Source: Planctomycetota bacterium
GTDB lineage: Bacteria; Planctomycetota; Planctomycetia; Planctomycetales; Planctomycetaceae
NCBI GenBank assembly: GCA_030836185.1
Contig: JAURQH010000042.1
Coordinates: forward strand, 1-64,000
DNA length: 64,000 nt
Direction: 5' to 3'
Below the pieces are notes generated by a model. It made no database searches. It was not told the DNA's origin and saw only the letters and a list, made by a program, of their open reading frames with translations. Each line of letters starts with the position of its first letter. Positions within the stretch are counted from its first letter, which is position 1. The position numbers and the translations under genes are program-made. Of the stretch, positions 25,624 through 35,546 are shown piece after piece.

Positions 25624-27555
25624 ATGCGTTATTCGATTTATTCAAGTTTAATTGTTCTCTGCTTTGCAGTGATGACAGGCAGCGCACAAGAGTCGCCGCT
25701 TCAGCGAGTCCCCTACAACAATCCGGGACTGGTCGTCGATCTGGGGGTCGGCTTATGGGCTTGGCCGATGCCAATGGACTACGATTCCGATGGGGATCTC
25801 GATCTGATCGTTACGTGTCCCGACAAACCTTCAAACGGCACCTATTTCTTTGAAAACACCTCTGATGGGAAAGAGAAGTTTCCTATTTTCAAACCGGGGG
25901 TCATCATCGGTCGAGGTTTTCAGAATACGAGAGTTTCGTATGTCAAAAACAAGCCCGTTGTCATGGTACAGAACAAACAATACAGCGATTTTCTAAAGTC
26001 TCAGTACGACAACCCAACAACACTCAAAGTCGATACGTCTTTCCTGAAAGGTCGGAAAACACGCGCACGTCAATGGCATCGCGTTGATTACAACGGGGAT
26101 GGTAAACTTGATGTCGTCATCGGGTATGGAGACTGGACCGAATATGGATGGGATGACGCCTATAATTCAGAAGGTCTCTGGACGAATGGACCATTACGAG
26201 GACTCATGAGAGTCGCCCTGAATGTTGGCACCAATAACGAACCTCAATTCGAGACTCCGACAGAAATTGAAGGCGTGGATGGGAAGACTCCCGAAGTTTA
26301 TGGCTGGCCTTCTCCCAACTTCGCCGACTGGGACGGAGATGGAGACCTCGATCTATTATGTGGTGAGTTCCGTGACACCTTCACTTATTTTGAAAATATC
26401 GGTTCGCGAGCTCAGCCGAAGTATCAAATTGGTAAAACAATCACACATGATGGCCAACCGATTGAGATGGATTTGCAGATGATTGTCCCCACAGCCATCG
26501 ATTGGGACGGAGATGATGATCTCGATTTGATCGTGGGCGATGAAGATGGACGAGTTGCACTGGTCGAAAACACCGGCAAGTTCCAGGACCAAGTCCCTCA
26601 ATTTCTCCCTCCACGTTATTTTCAACAGGAAGCGGAACACATCAAGTTCGGAGCCTTGGCAACACCCTATGCCTTTGACTGGGACCATGATGGTGATCAG
26701 GACATTCTTTGCGGAAATACGGCTGGCTATATCAGTTTCATCGAAAATCTTGGGGGAGGAGAGAACCCCAAGTGGGCTGCACCTAAACTGCTGGAAGCAG
26801 GAGGCGAAACCTTTCGGATTGAAGCTGGCCCAAACGGTTCGATTCAGGGGCCTTGCGAAGAAAAGTGGGGTTACACAACTCTCTCCGTAGGAGATTGGAA
26901 TCACGATGGATTGCCTGACGTTGTCTTAAACTCGATTTGGGGACGCATCCAGTGGCTCGAAAATATCGGAACTCAATCTGCCCCCAAACTGGCAGCCGTC
27001 AAATCGATCCAAGTCGAATGGCCGGGGAAAACTCCTAAACCAGAATGGACGTGGTGGGAAACTGTGGGAAAAGAATTTGTCACCCAATGGCGAACAACTC
27101 CTGTGATTGTGGACTGGAACAAAGACGGATTGAACGACTTGCTAGTTCTTGATCATGAAGGGTATCCGGCGGTATTCCGACGCGAAAAGTCCGATCATGG
27201 ACTGACTCTGTTGCCCGGTCAGCGACTGGTTCTCGATGAAAACGGAAAGCCGTTGCAACTCAATCCCAAAAGAGCTGGGGGCAGTGGGCGCCGAAAGATT
27301 GAAGTGACCGATTGGGACGGAGACGGACGAATGGATCTCCTCCTGAACAGTAAGAACGCAGATTGGTATCGAAATATTGGCGAAACCGACACCGGTTGGA
27401 AATTCAAAAATGAAGGCCCACTCTGTGATCGTCCGTTAGCGGGACACACTAGCAGCCCCGCAGTCGTCGACTGGAACTCCGATGGAGTCCCCGATTTACT
27501 GATCGGCGCTGAAGACGGTTACTTGTACCATGCAAAAAATCCTCGTCGACCATAA
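25624..27555 (+). CDS. Secreted FG-GAP/VCBS repeat protein
   Basis: 643 residues with a signal peptide (SSLIVLCFAVMTGSAQ). The mature protein consists of integrin-like FG-GAP/VCBS repeats marked by Asp-rich loops such as DYDSDGDLDL, DYNGDGKLDV, DWDGDGDLDL, DWDGDDDLDL and DWNHDGLPDV, which bind calcium, each followed by a WFENIG-type strand. This pattern builds a beta-propeller. The role (cell-surface binding or carbohydrate recognition) is unknown. It follows the CrtI-like gene on the same strand by 43 bases and may be cotranscribed, though there is no functional link I can name. A second such protein is at 53782-54939. Confidence 0.9.
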   Translation: MRYSIYSSLIVLCFAVMTGSAQESPLQRVPYNNPGLVVDLGVGLWAWPMPMDYDSDGDLDLIVTCPDKPSNGTYFFENTSDGKEKFPIFKPGVIIGRGFQNTRVSYVKNKPVVMVQNKQYSDFLKSQYDNPTTLKVDTSFLKGRKTRARQWHRVDYNGDGKLDVVIGYGDWTEYGWDDAYNSEGLWTNGPLRGLMRVALNVGTNNEPQFETPTEIEGVDGKTPEVYGWPSPNFADWDGDGDLDLLCGEFRDTFTYFENIGSRAQPKYQIGKTITHDGQPIEMDLQMIVPTAIDWDGDDDLDLIVGDEDGRVALVENTGKFQDQVPQFLPPRYFQQEAEHIKFGALATPYAFDWDHDGDQDILCGNTAGYISFIENLGGGENPKWAAPKLLEAGGETFRIEAGPNGSIQGPCEEKWGYTTLSVGDWNHDGLPDVVLNSIWGRIQWLENIGTQSAPKLAAVKSIQVEWPGKTPKPEWTWWETVGKEFVTQWRTTPVIVDWNKDGLNDLLVLDHEGYPAVFRREKSDHGLTLLPGQRLVLDENGKPLQLNPKRAGGSGRRKIEVTDWDGDGRMDLLLNSKNADWYRNIGETDTGWKFKNEGPLCDRPLAGHTSSPAVVDWNSDGVPDLLIGAEDGYLYHAKNPRRP

Positions 27556-27571
27556 CGGACAACGAGGATTT
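27534..27571 (-). terminator. Terminator overlapping the end of the FG-GAP gene
   Basis: On the minus strand AAATCCTCGT and ACGAGGATTT form a 10-base perfect stem with a 15-base loop, followed by a T run (27534-27539). It should stop the 27600-28862 gene. Its left part is the last codons and the stop (TAA 27553-27555) of the convergent FG-GAP gene, so it may also act on that transcript. Confidence 0.7.
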
Positions 27572-27599
27572 CGGGTATAGTTCGGCCGGCTCTGCTTCG

Positions 27600-28862
27600 T
27601 TACTCGGCTTCTCTTCCTGTCTCAGGAAGAGAAGCCTGTCGAATCACAACGTCTGGCTTCGGTGCAATCAATGGCGAGAACGCGGTTTTGATGTCTGGCT
27701 TAGGTGCCACCAGAGGTAAGAACTCGGCGACCTGTTCTTCAACGATGACCGGTTTCGGCTCTGTGCGTTCCATGAAAATTACCAGTCCGCTGAGAGCATG
27801 GTAAAGAGGACCGCAATCGATGGGGTTTCTTTTGTTATCGATCAGATCATTGGCAACGTGTTCGACACCTTTTCGAATCCAGTCTTTCGAGAGTTCTTCA
27901 TCATCCACAGCCATCATCAAAAATTCGAGAGTGTGACCAGTGGGAGAAAGGCGTTCGGCAAAATTCTTTTTGTAGTCCTGATAAGCAAAGTAGCCACAGG
28001 AAAACGCGCCATCCGAATATTGTAACGCACGTGCAATGTTGATGTGCTTTTTGACGGTCTGATCGGCGACGATCCAAACTCCCGTCAGTTCGTTTCCTTC
28101 AATGGCGAGGTGCTTCTTGCGTGCATGCGAGAGAGCAAACAACCCGTGAGTTCCACCGCAAGCTGCCTTGTTCAGATTGGCTCGTGCCTGTTTGAGCACA
28201 AGCCGTTCGATGCCCCAGCTTTCTCCATCTTTGTTGATCCATTCGGCATCAGACGGAAGATATTTGCTCAAGGCCCACAATGTCCAGGTTTGTCCTTCGC
28301 GGTCGTTGACAACCATCTTGGCATGCTCAACCATCTGCTGAATCGTGACCGGTACTGCAGTTTGATTCTGCCATGCCATAAACTCTGTATCGGCTGGAAG
28401 ATCGGACATCGTCAGAATTGCCAGAAACTGATTAGGATGACCTTCAAAGTGATAAGGCTGGGTATAGGTGTGAAAGTGACCGCCATAAGCCGACTTCTTT
28501 ACCCAAGGCTTTCGATCATAGCTTTGTCCTTTTTGCATCCATTCGAGAGCCGACGTTTTCTCGCCCTCGATTTTGATTTCATAGTCACCTCGCAAGGCGA
28601 GCATTCCGTGCAGAATTTGCCATGGAGTGTGCAGTTTGCCATCAAGATACCGACGTTTCGAGATTTCAATGGCCAGTTTCGCTTTTTCGCGAAGAGGGTC
28701 CATTTCTGCCTGTTCTTGCGTCTCCGAATCATTGGCCTCAGTCGCTCCGTTGAGCGGATCCAAATTGCTCTCTTCAGCACGTAATGTGGTTGCTGAGTTG
28801 AGGGCCAGAGACAGGCAGGCAAGAAGAAAGAATGCGGAACGAATAGAAATCACCGTCGCCAC
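27600..28862 (-). CDS. Exported hypothetical protein, possible alpha-toroid fold
   Basis: 420 residues with a signal peptide (FFLLACLSLALNSATTLRA). The middle (about 60-370) is rich in paired helices. YSDGAFSCGYFAYQ, SPTGHTLEFLMMAV and GGTHGLFALSHARKK give the Gly-Phe-rich repeats of squalene-cyclase or prenyltransferase-like alpha/alpha toroids, but no DxDD or zinc-ligand set is evident. The last 60 residues are a low-complexity Pro-rich tail with repeated LVAPKPD / LIAPKPD, suggesting a flexible or wall-bound end. I recognise no named family. A terminator follows at 27534-27571. Confidence 0.65.
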   Translation of the reverse strand: MATVISIRSAFFLLACLSLALNSATTLRAEESNLDPLNGATEANDSETQEQAEMDPLREKAKLAIEISKRRYLDGKLHTPWQILHGMLALRGDYEIKIEGEKTSALEWMQKGQSYDRKPWVKKSAYGGHFHTYTQPYHFEGHPNQFLAILTMSDLPADTEFMAWQNQTAVPVTIQQMVEHAKMVVNDREGQTWTLWALSKYLPSDAEWINKDGESWGIERLVLKQARANLNKAACGGTHGLFALSHARKKHLAIEGNELTGVWIVADQTVKKHINIARALQYSDGAFSCGYFAYQDYKKNFAERLSPTGHTLEFLMMAVDDEELSKDWIRKGVEHVANDLIDNKRNPIDCGPLYHALSGLVIFMERTEPKPVIVEEQVAEFLPLVAPKPDIKTAFSPLIAPKPDVVIRQASLPETGREAE

Positions 28863-29378
28863 TCCGTTGGGTAGGTAGAATTAGGAAGGATCAATGTAGG
28901 CCAGGTGAGCGTTTTATCGACTTAATAAGCCGACCTACCTATATTCGGGTAGAGGCTTATCACCGTATGAGGTTTCTTTCAAAAAAAACATTTTGAGTCA
29001 ATTGGAGATTCTGAATATCTGTTACCAATCTCAGGAAATCCCCCACTCAAACTGCCACAGTTTCTTCATCGGACGATGCCCATCATCAAATCAAAAATTT
29101 GATGGTATGAACAAACAATCGCTGGAAATCATGAAATTGTCATAGACCCACTAAATGTTAATATCGGTAACTATGGCAAGGAGATACAAATTGCACAATA
29201 TTTCATTCTAGGAAAGATCTAACCGTCAGCCGTCAGCACTTGCCAATGGACTCGTTCGATTTTCTCTCTCTCGAATATCATGAAATTGTCGCCCCTCTTC
29301 CAAGCGCTTCAAATGCCTCTAGCGAGATTCTTGGCACTATGTCAGAATCAAATCCGTCCCAAAACGGTGGAACCTTCG
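28863..29378. other. Divergent intergenic region before maf
   Basis: 516 bases, AT-rich around 28970-29230. In-frame codons reach upstream of the maf start to 29280, but the family motif begins at 29379. No clear promoter, hairpin or gene. Confidence 0.35.
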
Positions 29379-29969
29379 ATGAATCTGATTCTTGCCAGCA
29401 GTTCGCCTTACCGAAAAACTCTTCTAAAAAGATTGGGGTTGCCTTTTCAGGTCATTCCTCCTGCGGTGGATGAATCTGAATTAAAGCAGGCAATTTCAGA
29501 ACCACAACAACTGGCAGTTTCTCTGGCACAAGCCAAAGCACAAGTCGTTGCAGAGGATCATACCGACGCACTTGTGATTGGTGCTGACCAACTCGCCGTC
29601 ATCGAGAATGAGATTCTCGACAAACCTGAAAATCGAGAAAGAAATATCTCACAGTTAACCAAGCTTTCTGGTCAATCACATCAACTTCTGACAGCGATTT
29701 GTCTGATTCATCAAAAGACAGAGCGTTTACTGCTTGATCGCACATTTCTCCGCATGAGACCTCTGACCACTGCCGAAATTGAAGCTTATATCGATCTCGA
29801 TGAACCGTTCGACTGTGCAGGAGGCTACCAGTATGAAGCTCACGGCGTGAGTTTGTTCGAAGATGTTCGTAGCACCGACACCACAGCCATTGAAGGGTTG
29901 CCTCTTCTACTCGTTGCAAAAACTTTGCGAGAGTTCGGTTTGAAGTTTCCCCAGAATCAATCAAATTGA
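29379..29969 (+). CDS. Maf family nucleotide pyrophosphatase
   Basis: 196 residues. It begins MNLILASSSPYRKTLLKRLG, the SSSPYR form of the YceF subgroup, which hydrolyses 7-methyl-GTP and similar nucleotides as a housecleaning enzyme. VIGADQLAV carries the catalytic Asp region, and CAGGYQYEAHG with IEGLPLLL are the later conserved parts. The start at 29379 is placed at the family motif. The gene converges on the M28 peptidase gene: their ends overlap by 9 bases (29961-29969). Cytoplasmic. Confidence 0.92.
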   Translation: MNLILASSSPYRKTLLKRLGLPFQVIPPAVDESELKQAISEPQQLAVSLAQAKAQVVAEDHTDALVIGADQLAVIENEILDKPENRERNISQLTKLSGQSHQLLTAICLIHQKTERLLLDRTFLRMRPLTTAEIEAYIDLDEPFDCAGGYQYEAHGVSLFEDVRSTDTTAIEGLPLLLVAKTLREFGLKFPQNQSN

Positions 29970-31571
29970 TGATTCGTTTGTGGAAGTCTCCGATTCGGCC
30001 TTCGGCGTCGGCTTTGAGATTCTTTTGAGCGGTTGTAATTTCGTTTTGGAAACGACGCCGTCACGAGAGAATTCAATCATTATCGGCTTTTGCGCACCGA
30101 GCAATTCATCGGCAGATTGTTGAGTGGAATAAACAGGTTTTTCAGACACAAGTATAATTCGATCATTGCGCTGTAAGCCTGCATTGGCAGCCGGAGAATC
30201 AGAGACGACATGAGAAACAATCAGCGAATGGGTTTCCGCATTGTCTGCTCGAAATGCGAGCCCTAATAAAACAGGTTGACCTTTTAACTGAATAAAAAGT
30301 TGTTCGCTCTCTTCCGATTGAGCCCGCCGAATGGTCATTTCAGAGTCGGCTTCGGACGCATAAACATTCTGAACAAACACCGCCGAGTTCTTGAAGGGGC
30401 GACCATTCAAGGCCAGTATTCTGTCTCCCGGACGTAATCCTGCAGTCCAGGCAGGAGAAGTCGATACCAAATTTCGTATGATTAACTCGCCCGCCTGCTC
30501 ACTTTGTTCAGTGTTCCAGGAAACTCCCAAACGCGACACCGCAGGAGACAACGCTGACTCAATGTTACGCCTGACTCCTTCATTTTCAGCCAAACATTTT
30601 CGACGAAATCCGGGCAACTCGTCGGTGTTGGCCAGTTGCCATAAAATTCGAAACCAATGTCGCGCAATTTTCGCATGTCCATCAAAGTTAACTTTGTCAA
30701 AGTCATCGGAAGCACGATGGTAATCCACATGTTTTTTCGTGAACGGCATCACAAAAGGAATGTTCTTCTGCAAAAACGAGTAGTGATCGCTATCAGGTCT
30801 TAAGTACCAATTGAACTTTGCACGAATTCCGTCTTCATTAGTGGACGAATACAGCCGACGCAAACCGTCTGCGGTTCGACTCCCGTAAACTTCCAATTCG
30901 TTATCGGTGAGTCGTCCGACCATGTCGAGATTGATGTAGTATTTGACGCGGTTCAAATTGATCGTCGGTTTGGTCGTCCAATGCTTTGAACCAAGAAGGC
31001 CCAGTTCTTCAGCATCCCAGAAAACAAACAGGATCGACCGACGAGGAGCGGTTTCTAGCAGGGAAGCGGCTTCGATAAACTCCAGAATCGCTGCGACTCC
31101 GCTGCCGTTGTCATCAGCACCATTATGAATCTGCCCCACTGTTCCACGAGAGTTTCCCGAGTATCCATAGCCGACATGATCGTAATGTGCCCCAACCACA
31201 ATAATTTCGTCTGCCAAATCGGGGTCACTTCCCGGCAGGAGTCCCAGCAAATTTTGATAGTTCTTCCCGAAACTCTGCCGGTAGGTTTCGTCATCACCGA
31301 CGGGCTTCAGGCCGAACTTCTCCATCTGCTCAATCAAATAGACGGCTGCTGCACGCGAACCTTCTGAGCCTGCCTCTCGGCCTTCGAGTGCATCACTGGC
31401 TAGAAATGCGACTGATTTCTTTAAGTCCTTTATTTGTATAGAGCTTACAGCAGAAACCAAGTTCGAGTTGGCTTCACTCTCTGCCGCTGAAGAGAGCGTT
31501 ATTGTGTTGAGTGATAGCCCAATCGCCAGTGAAAGTGCTACTGAATTTCGATATGAGTGAAACCGATTCAT
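29961..31571 (-). CDS. Exported M28 family aminopeptidase with two PDZ domains
   Basis: 536 residues with a signal peptide (VALSLAIGLSLNTITLSSAA). The catalytic domain (about 45-320) has H129 and D131 in GAHYDH, D153 in GADDNGSG, the Glu pair E188-E189 in WDAEEL, and the late INLDMVGR, the di-zinc set of M28 peptidases. Two PDZ-like modules follow (about 345-425, GLRPGDRILALNGRPF; 440-515, GLQRNDRIILVSEKP), then a Ser/Thr tail. Substrate and partners are not visible. It overlaps the convergent maf gene by 9 bases and stands opposite the promoter of the 31739 gene. Confidence 0.92.
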   Translation of the reverse strand: MNRFHSYRNSVALSLAIGLSLNTITLSSAAESEANSNLVSAVSSIQIKDLKKSVAFLASDALEGREAGSEGSRAAAVYLIEQMEKFGLKPVGDDETYRQSFGKNYQNLLGLLPGSDPDLADEIIVVGAHYDHVGYGYSGNSRGTVGQIHNGADDNGSGVAAILEFIEAASLLETAPRRSILFVFWDAEELGLLGSKHWTTKPTINLNRVKYYINLDMVGRLTDNELEVYGSRTADGLRRLYSSTNEDGIRAKFNWYLRPDSDHYSFLQKNIPFVMPFTKKHVDYHRASDDFDKVNFDGHAKIARHWFRILWQLANTDELPGFRRKCLAENEGVRRNIESALSPAVSRLGVSWNTEQSEQAGELIIRNLVSTSPAWTAGLRPGDRILALNGRPFKNSAVFVQNVYASEADSEMTIRRAQSEESEQLFIQLKGQPVLLGLAFRADNAETHSLIVSHVVSDSPAANAGLQRNDRIILVSEKPVYSTQQSADELLGAQKPIMIEFSRDGVVSKTKLQPLKRISKPTPKAESETSTNESSI

Positions 31572-31738
31572 CTGAGTATCCTGACTTTCGCAGCAATGCG
31601 TTACGTCGCTAATCGTGATAAAGACTGGGGTTGTCGCAATTTTCCATAATACGATACAACTTGCTCAGGATCAGGTGAGACCCCGCAAAAATTCTCATCT
31701 GATAGGAAAATGACCCAGAACTGATTGGCAGGGACGCC

Positions 31739-34700
31739 ATGTCTCAATCAATGGAATTTCTTCGACGCTCTGCGCGCCGATGGAGCCGCGTGCTCACTCC
31801 TCATTCACTCTGTTGCCTGTTCGCAGGTGTCGGACTCACCTTGGCGACCAACAGTTGGATCGCACTTTACGGGTTGGGACTCTCGGTGGCGATTGCTTCC
31901 GTGATCGCATTCACGGCAGGTGTCTCCCTGACATTTTGGGCTTTAAAATCTCAGAAACTCCCAAAAGTACCTCAATGGGCGTGCTGGCTCGCGATGACAT
32001 CATGGCTGGGTCTCTTGCCATTGCTGGTGAACCTAGGAAATCTGGGTCCCCATTGGTTTACAACAACTCAACTGGAATCAGTCACGCTGCAAGTGCTCAG
32101 TCTCCTTCCAGCAGCACTGGGACTCATCGGAATTCCCAGTGTGCTGATGAGCTATACGGTTTTTCAACAATCGACAACACAGGCCACACGATCACTCTGG
32201 ATTCTGTTTGCCGGGGCAGTCTTTTCCATCTCAATTCTGCTTCCCTATATCCCAACCGAGTACCTGCTGTGGGGGACCACAATTCTGTTACTTGGATGCA
32301 CGGGATGGAGCTTGCAATCAGCCAGTCTGGTTTCAGTCCATTCAATCATCCAAAGTTCGAACTCTAATTTTTCTCGGTCTGAGACATTCCAGTTTTGGCT
32401 CACTCCCAGTTTGATTGCCGGGTTGTGGACATGCCTTTCTTTAATCACACGTCCCTGGGCGTTGCTGAATACGACCATCTTTATGGGGCCACCGCTCATT
32501 CTGATCAGTTCTGCGTTGTTGGCATTCAGTCTGAGTGGAACACGGCGAGTGGGTGGAATGCTCCGCAGATATCCACCAACAGTCTGGCTTTTAGTGACCT
32601 GTCTTTCAGCGACAGCGGTGGTTCTTCTGGAATCGACCCTGACCAATTGGTTGTTGCAACTGTCGTCCAATTGGTCAAACGCCTTCCTGCAGCAATCAGC
32701 GCGACTCCTGATCCTCGGAGCGTTTCCTGCCTTTGCGGGGCTGACAATGGGTATGTGGTTTCGACGTTATCATTCAATATTCACCTCAAACAGAACTGGC
32801 AGTGTCATTTCTGCTTTCTGGTGTACTGCATTCGTGTGGTTTACGTTTCGGTTACTGCTTCATACTGGCATACCTGCAACACGCCTCATGGTAGGGACAG
32901 GAATTCTGGCTGCAATCAGTGCTGTCTTGACATTGAGAACCAACTGGCGTTCTGATTGGCAACCGGGTCGCAGATTGAAACTGATCTTCACCAGCGGAAC
33001 TCTTGCCGCCGTGCTCGTCACTTCTTTTTTGCTGCCGTCGCAAACGGGTACGCTTCCCGCGAAGATATTATTTCATTCTTCTGCCTGGATTCAGCATCGA
33101 AGTGGAGCGCCTTGGGAAACCCTTCCTTTTCTGGACGACGGACGCTTGACTCACACGATCCAGACCGATCAAGAACTTTTCACCGTTTTCAATTATCGAG
33201 GGCTGGAAACATCGATCCGCCGCAACGGATTACCGCAAGGATACCTGAGTCTCGATTATCGGGTTATGCCACAATTCCCCACAGACGTTCTCATGACGGT
33301 CCTTCCGACCGCCATTCATGGGGATGTCTCAAATGTCGCCATTTGTCGTTGGGGCTGCGGCGTGACGGTTTCCAGCACGCTCGACTTTCCTGTCCAGCAC
33401 ATCGATTGCTTTGATGCCGACCCTGCGTTGGTTCAGGCCACATATGGAGCACAAACAGAGAATCCCTGGGCTGGATTAAATCCTGTCACCGATTCTCGCG
33501 TCACGCTGCAAAAAGTCTCTCCTGAGTTGGCGTTGCGTGCCAAAGGCGTAATGTACGATGTTATTATTTCGAGCCCCATGCGTTCGGCAACGGTCGAAGG
33601 TACAACCGAGATGACCGTGAATTTCTATCGATCAGCAGCAGCTCGCTTGGCTCCCAATGGCCTCTTCTGTCAGCGATTCCAACACTACGATCATGGACCG
33701 GCTGCATGGTCTGATGTTCTCTCGACATTACAAACAGTGTTTCCTCAAGTGGTTGCCATTGAAATGCTTCCGGGGGAAACATTATTTCTGGCAGGGACCA
33801 CCGACAAGCTACAATACAATACCGAACTTGCCGACCGATTGCAGAAGCCACAAATACGTCGAGTTCTGGCACGTTTCGGGTGGGACTGGGGGCATGTCCT
33901 TCAACTGCCCACGGTCACCGCTGACAAAACGGCTGATCTGCTGGTTGCCGTCTCGGGGAAGACACAAACGGCTTTGGCCCCACAGCTTCTCTTCACGCAT
34001 AGTCAGGACTCACTCCGTTGGGCCAACAAGTGGGACGAAAAAACCGACGCTCTATCGCCCTACCGATCACGATTAATGAGTCTGGCGGGAGAAGATGGAC
34101 AGACAGCCGATATCAAACGTCGCATCGAAGAAGTGTCGGCTCAGCAAAAATACATGGCCGATCTTGTTGATCTTCCCTGGGCTTATCGATCTAAGCTGAA
34201 AGAATTTCTCAGCACAAAGCCTCGCAGTGAACTTCGACAGGTCAAAGGGGAAAAGCCGCGTCAGGAAATGCACCCCATCGACAAACGTCGCGTTGAATAT
34301 CTCGAAGCACTCTCTGATGCTCATCAGACAAAGCCCGGATCAGCGGAGTTGATTGGTGAACTTAACCAGTTTTCGGAACCTTACGATCCTTTGATCAGTT
34401 ATTTTCTTCATCATGAAGCGGCCGAGTTGTATGCCCGGAATCCAGGTTTAGCTCCGCAAGCAGAATATTATCATCGGTTAAAGACCATCTACTTTGGCGA
34501 CGTACGTGATAAATCGGTTCGCAATGTCATCGGAGCGCTCGATTTAATCTTGGAAGAAAAAAGTTTGATCCCAGATGACCAACAGCGGTTCGATCAACTT
34601 CACGGCCTCGTCCAGTTTCTCATGAATCGCTGGCAATTACGAAAAGGGTACTCCCCACGAAATGTCGATGAAGGTTTGATCGATGTCCGTGAAAGTCTGC

Positions 34701-34891
34701 AAGTCGCCGAAAAAGCACTCGATGAACTGGAATCTCTGGCGGCCGTCACTGCTTATGGAGCAGAAGATTGGGAAAAACGGCAAGAATACCTCGAACTGCA
34801 TCTTGTCAAACCGCTGCGTGCTTATCGGGGGCACTTGATCCCTCATCACAAGCAAAAAACAGTGAAGCCTGACGACTTGGCGGAAGAATAA
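31739..34891 (+). CDS. Polytopic membrane protein with spermidine-synthase-like domain
   Basis: 1050 residues. Residues about 15-440 hold a dozen or so hydrophobic segments (LFAGVGLTLATNSWIALYG; LGLIGIPSVLMSYTVF; LLLGCTGWSL). After a soluble linker, about 520-690 has a Rossmann methyltransferase-type domain (GDVSNVAICRWGCGVTVSST, then HIDCFDADPALV) as in the spermidine-synthase-like membrane proteins of planctomycetes. The C-terminal 300 residues are helical and soluble. No S-adenosylmethionine-binding GxGxG is perfect, so catalysis is uncertain. The ATG at 31739 follows AGGGACG. The 31571 gene is divergent. The function is not known; polyamine transfer is only suggested by the fold. Confidence 0.82.
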   Translation: MSQSMEFLRRSARRWSRVLTPHSLCCLFAGVGLTLATNSWIALYGLGLSVAIASVIAFTAGVSLTFWALKSQKLPKVPQWACWLAMTSWLGLLPLLVNLGNLGPHWFTTTQLESVTLQVLSLLPAALGLIGIPSVLMSYTVFQQSTTQATRSLWILFAGAVFSISILLPYIPTEYLLWGTTILLLGCTGWSLQSASLVSVHSIIQSSNSNFSRSETFQFWLTPSLIAGLWTCLSLITRPWALLNTTIFMGPPLILISSALLAFSLSGTRRVGGMLRRYPPTVWLLVTCLSATAVVLLESTLTNWLLQLSSNWSNAFLQQSARLLILGAFPAFAGLTMGMWFRRYHSIFTSNRTGSVISAFWCTAFVWFTFRLLLHTGIPATRLMVGTGILAAISAVLTLRTNWRSDWQPGRRLKLIFTSGTLAAVLVTSFLLPSQTGTLPAKILFHSSAWIQHRSGAPWETLPFLDDGRLTHTIQTDQELFTVFNYRGLETSIRRNGLPQGYLSLDYRVMPQFPTDVLMTVLPTAIHGDVSNVAICRWGCGVTVSSTLDFPVQHIDCFDADPALVQATYGAQTENPWAGLNPVTDSRVTLQKVSPELALRAKGVMYDVIISSPMRSATVEGTTEMTVNFYRSAAARLAPNGLFCQRFQHYDHGPAAWSDVLSTLQTVFPQVVAIEMLPGETLFLAGTTDKLQYNTELADRLQKPQIRRVLARFGWDWGHVLQLPTVTADKTADLLVAVSGKTQTALAPQLLFTHSQDSLRWANKWDEKTDALSPYRSRLMSLAGEDGQTADIKRRIEEVSAQQKYMADLVDLPWAYRSKLKEFLSTKPRSELRQVKGEKPRQEMHPIDKRRVEYLEALSDAHQTKPGSAELIGELNQFSEPYDPLISYFLHHEAAELYARNPGLAPQAEYYHRLKTIYFGDVRDKSVRNVIGALDLILEEKSLIPDDQQRFDQLHGLVQFLMNRWQLRKGYSPRNVDEGLIDVRESLQVAEKALDELESLAAVTAYGAEDWEKRQEYLELHLVKPLRAYRGHLIPHHKQKTVKPDDLAEE

Positions 34892-35063
34892 GCAGAACTC
34901 TCCCGCATTCTCCAAGGCAGACTTGCACTTATCGAGCGTTTGCTCGACGATCTCTAAAGACAACCGCGGATCGTTCTTCTTTTTCAGAGAAGATGTTCCG
35001 TGTGTGTCTTGATTGAGTTCTCTCACCATTTGATTTTGCACACAGTCTATCAGGAGAATCGGA

Positions 35064-35480
35064 ATGCTTCACAAAAAGAGTTCATGGGCAATGTTTTGCG
35101 CATTTGCTATCAGCGGTTTGCTAATCACTACGACAACACAAAGTGTGTCTGCCGAAGATAACGGCATGGTTTACGAACTTCGAACTTACACCTGCCACCC
35201 CGGTAAACTTCCCAATCTGCATGCTCGCTTCAAAGACCATACGATGGCAATTTTCGAGAAGCATGGGATTAAAAACATCATGTATTGGACTCCGGTCGAC
35301 AAAGAAGACACGCTGATTTATGTGGTCGCCCACAAGAGTCGCGAATCCGCCGATCAATCATGGAAAGCATTCATCGCCGACCCTGCCTGGAAAAAGGCTT
35401 ACAAAGAGTCGATCGCCGATGGAAAGCTCGTCATGAAAGTCGAACGACAATACATGACACCCACCGAGTACACACCTTGA
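35064..35480 (+). CDS. Exported NIPSNAP family protein
   Basis: 138 residues with a signal peptide (FCAFAISGLLITTTTQSVSA). The mature 105 residues are a single ferredoxin-like NIPSNAP domain: MVYELRTYTCHPGKLPNLHARF, then a hydrophobic strand (LIYVVAHKS), and a C-terminal ERQYMTPTEYTP. NIPSNAP domains bind ligands of unclear type. Planctomycetes hold several exported copies. It is 172 bases after the spermidine-synthase-like gene and about 65 bases before mtnA; possible but unproven cotranscription. Confidence 0.9.
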   Translation: MLHKKSSWAMFCAFAISGLLITTTTQSVSAEDNGMVYELRTYTCHPGKLPNLHARFKDHTMAIFEKHGIKNIMYWTPVDKEDTLIYVVAHKSRESADQSWKAFIADPAWKKAYKESIADGKLVMKVERQYMTPTEYTP

Positions 35481-35546
35481 CCCACTTTCTGTGAAACCTT
35501 CAGCTCACCGTGTGAGATCAACTTGCGCGGTGAGTTCTCTTCAGCT

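Noticed and set aside
28044-28784. 246-residue plus-strand frame
   Set aside because: Antisense to the exported 420-residue protein, which has a signal peptide and terminator; the antisense frame has neither.
31780-33414. Several plus-strand frames within the 1050-residue gene
   Set aside because: Out-of-frame shadows; the main frame has TM segments and a methyltransferase-like region.
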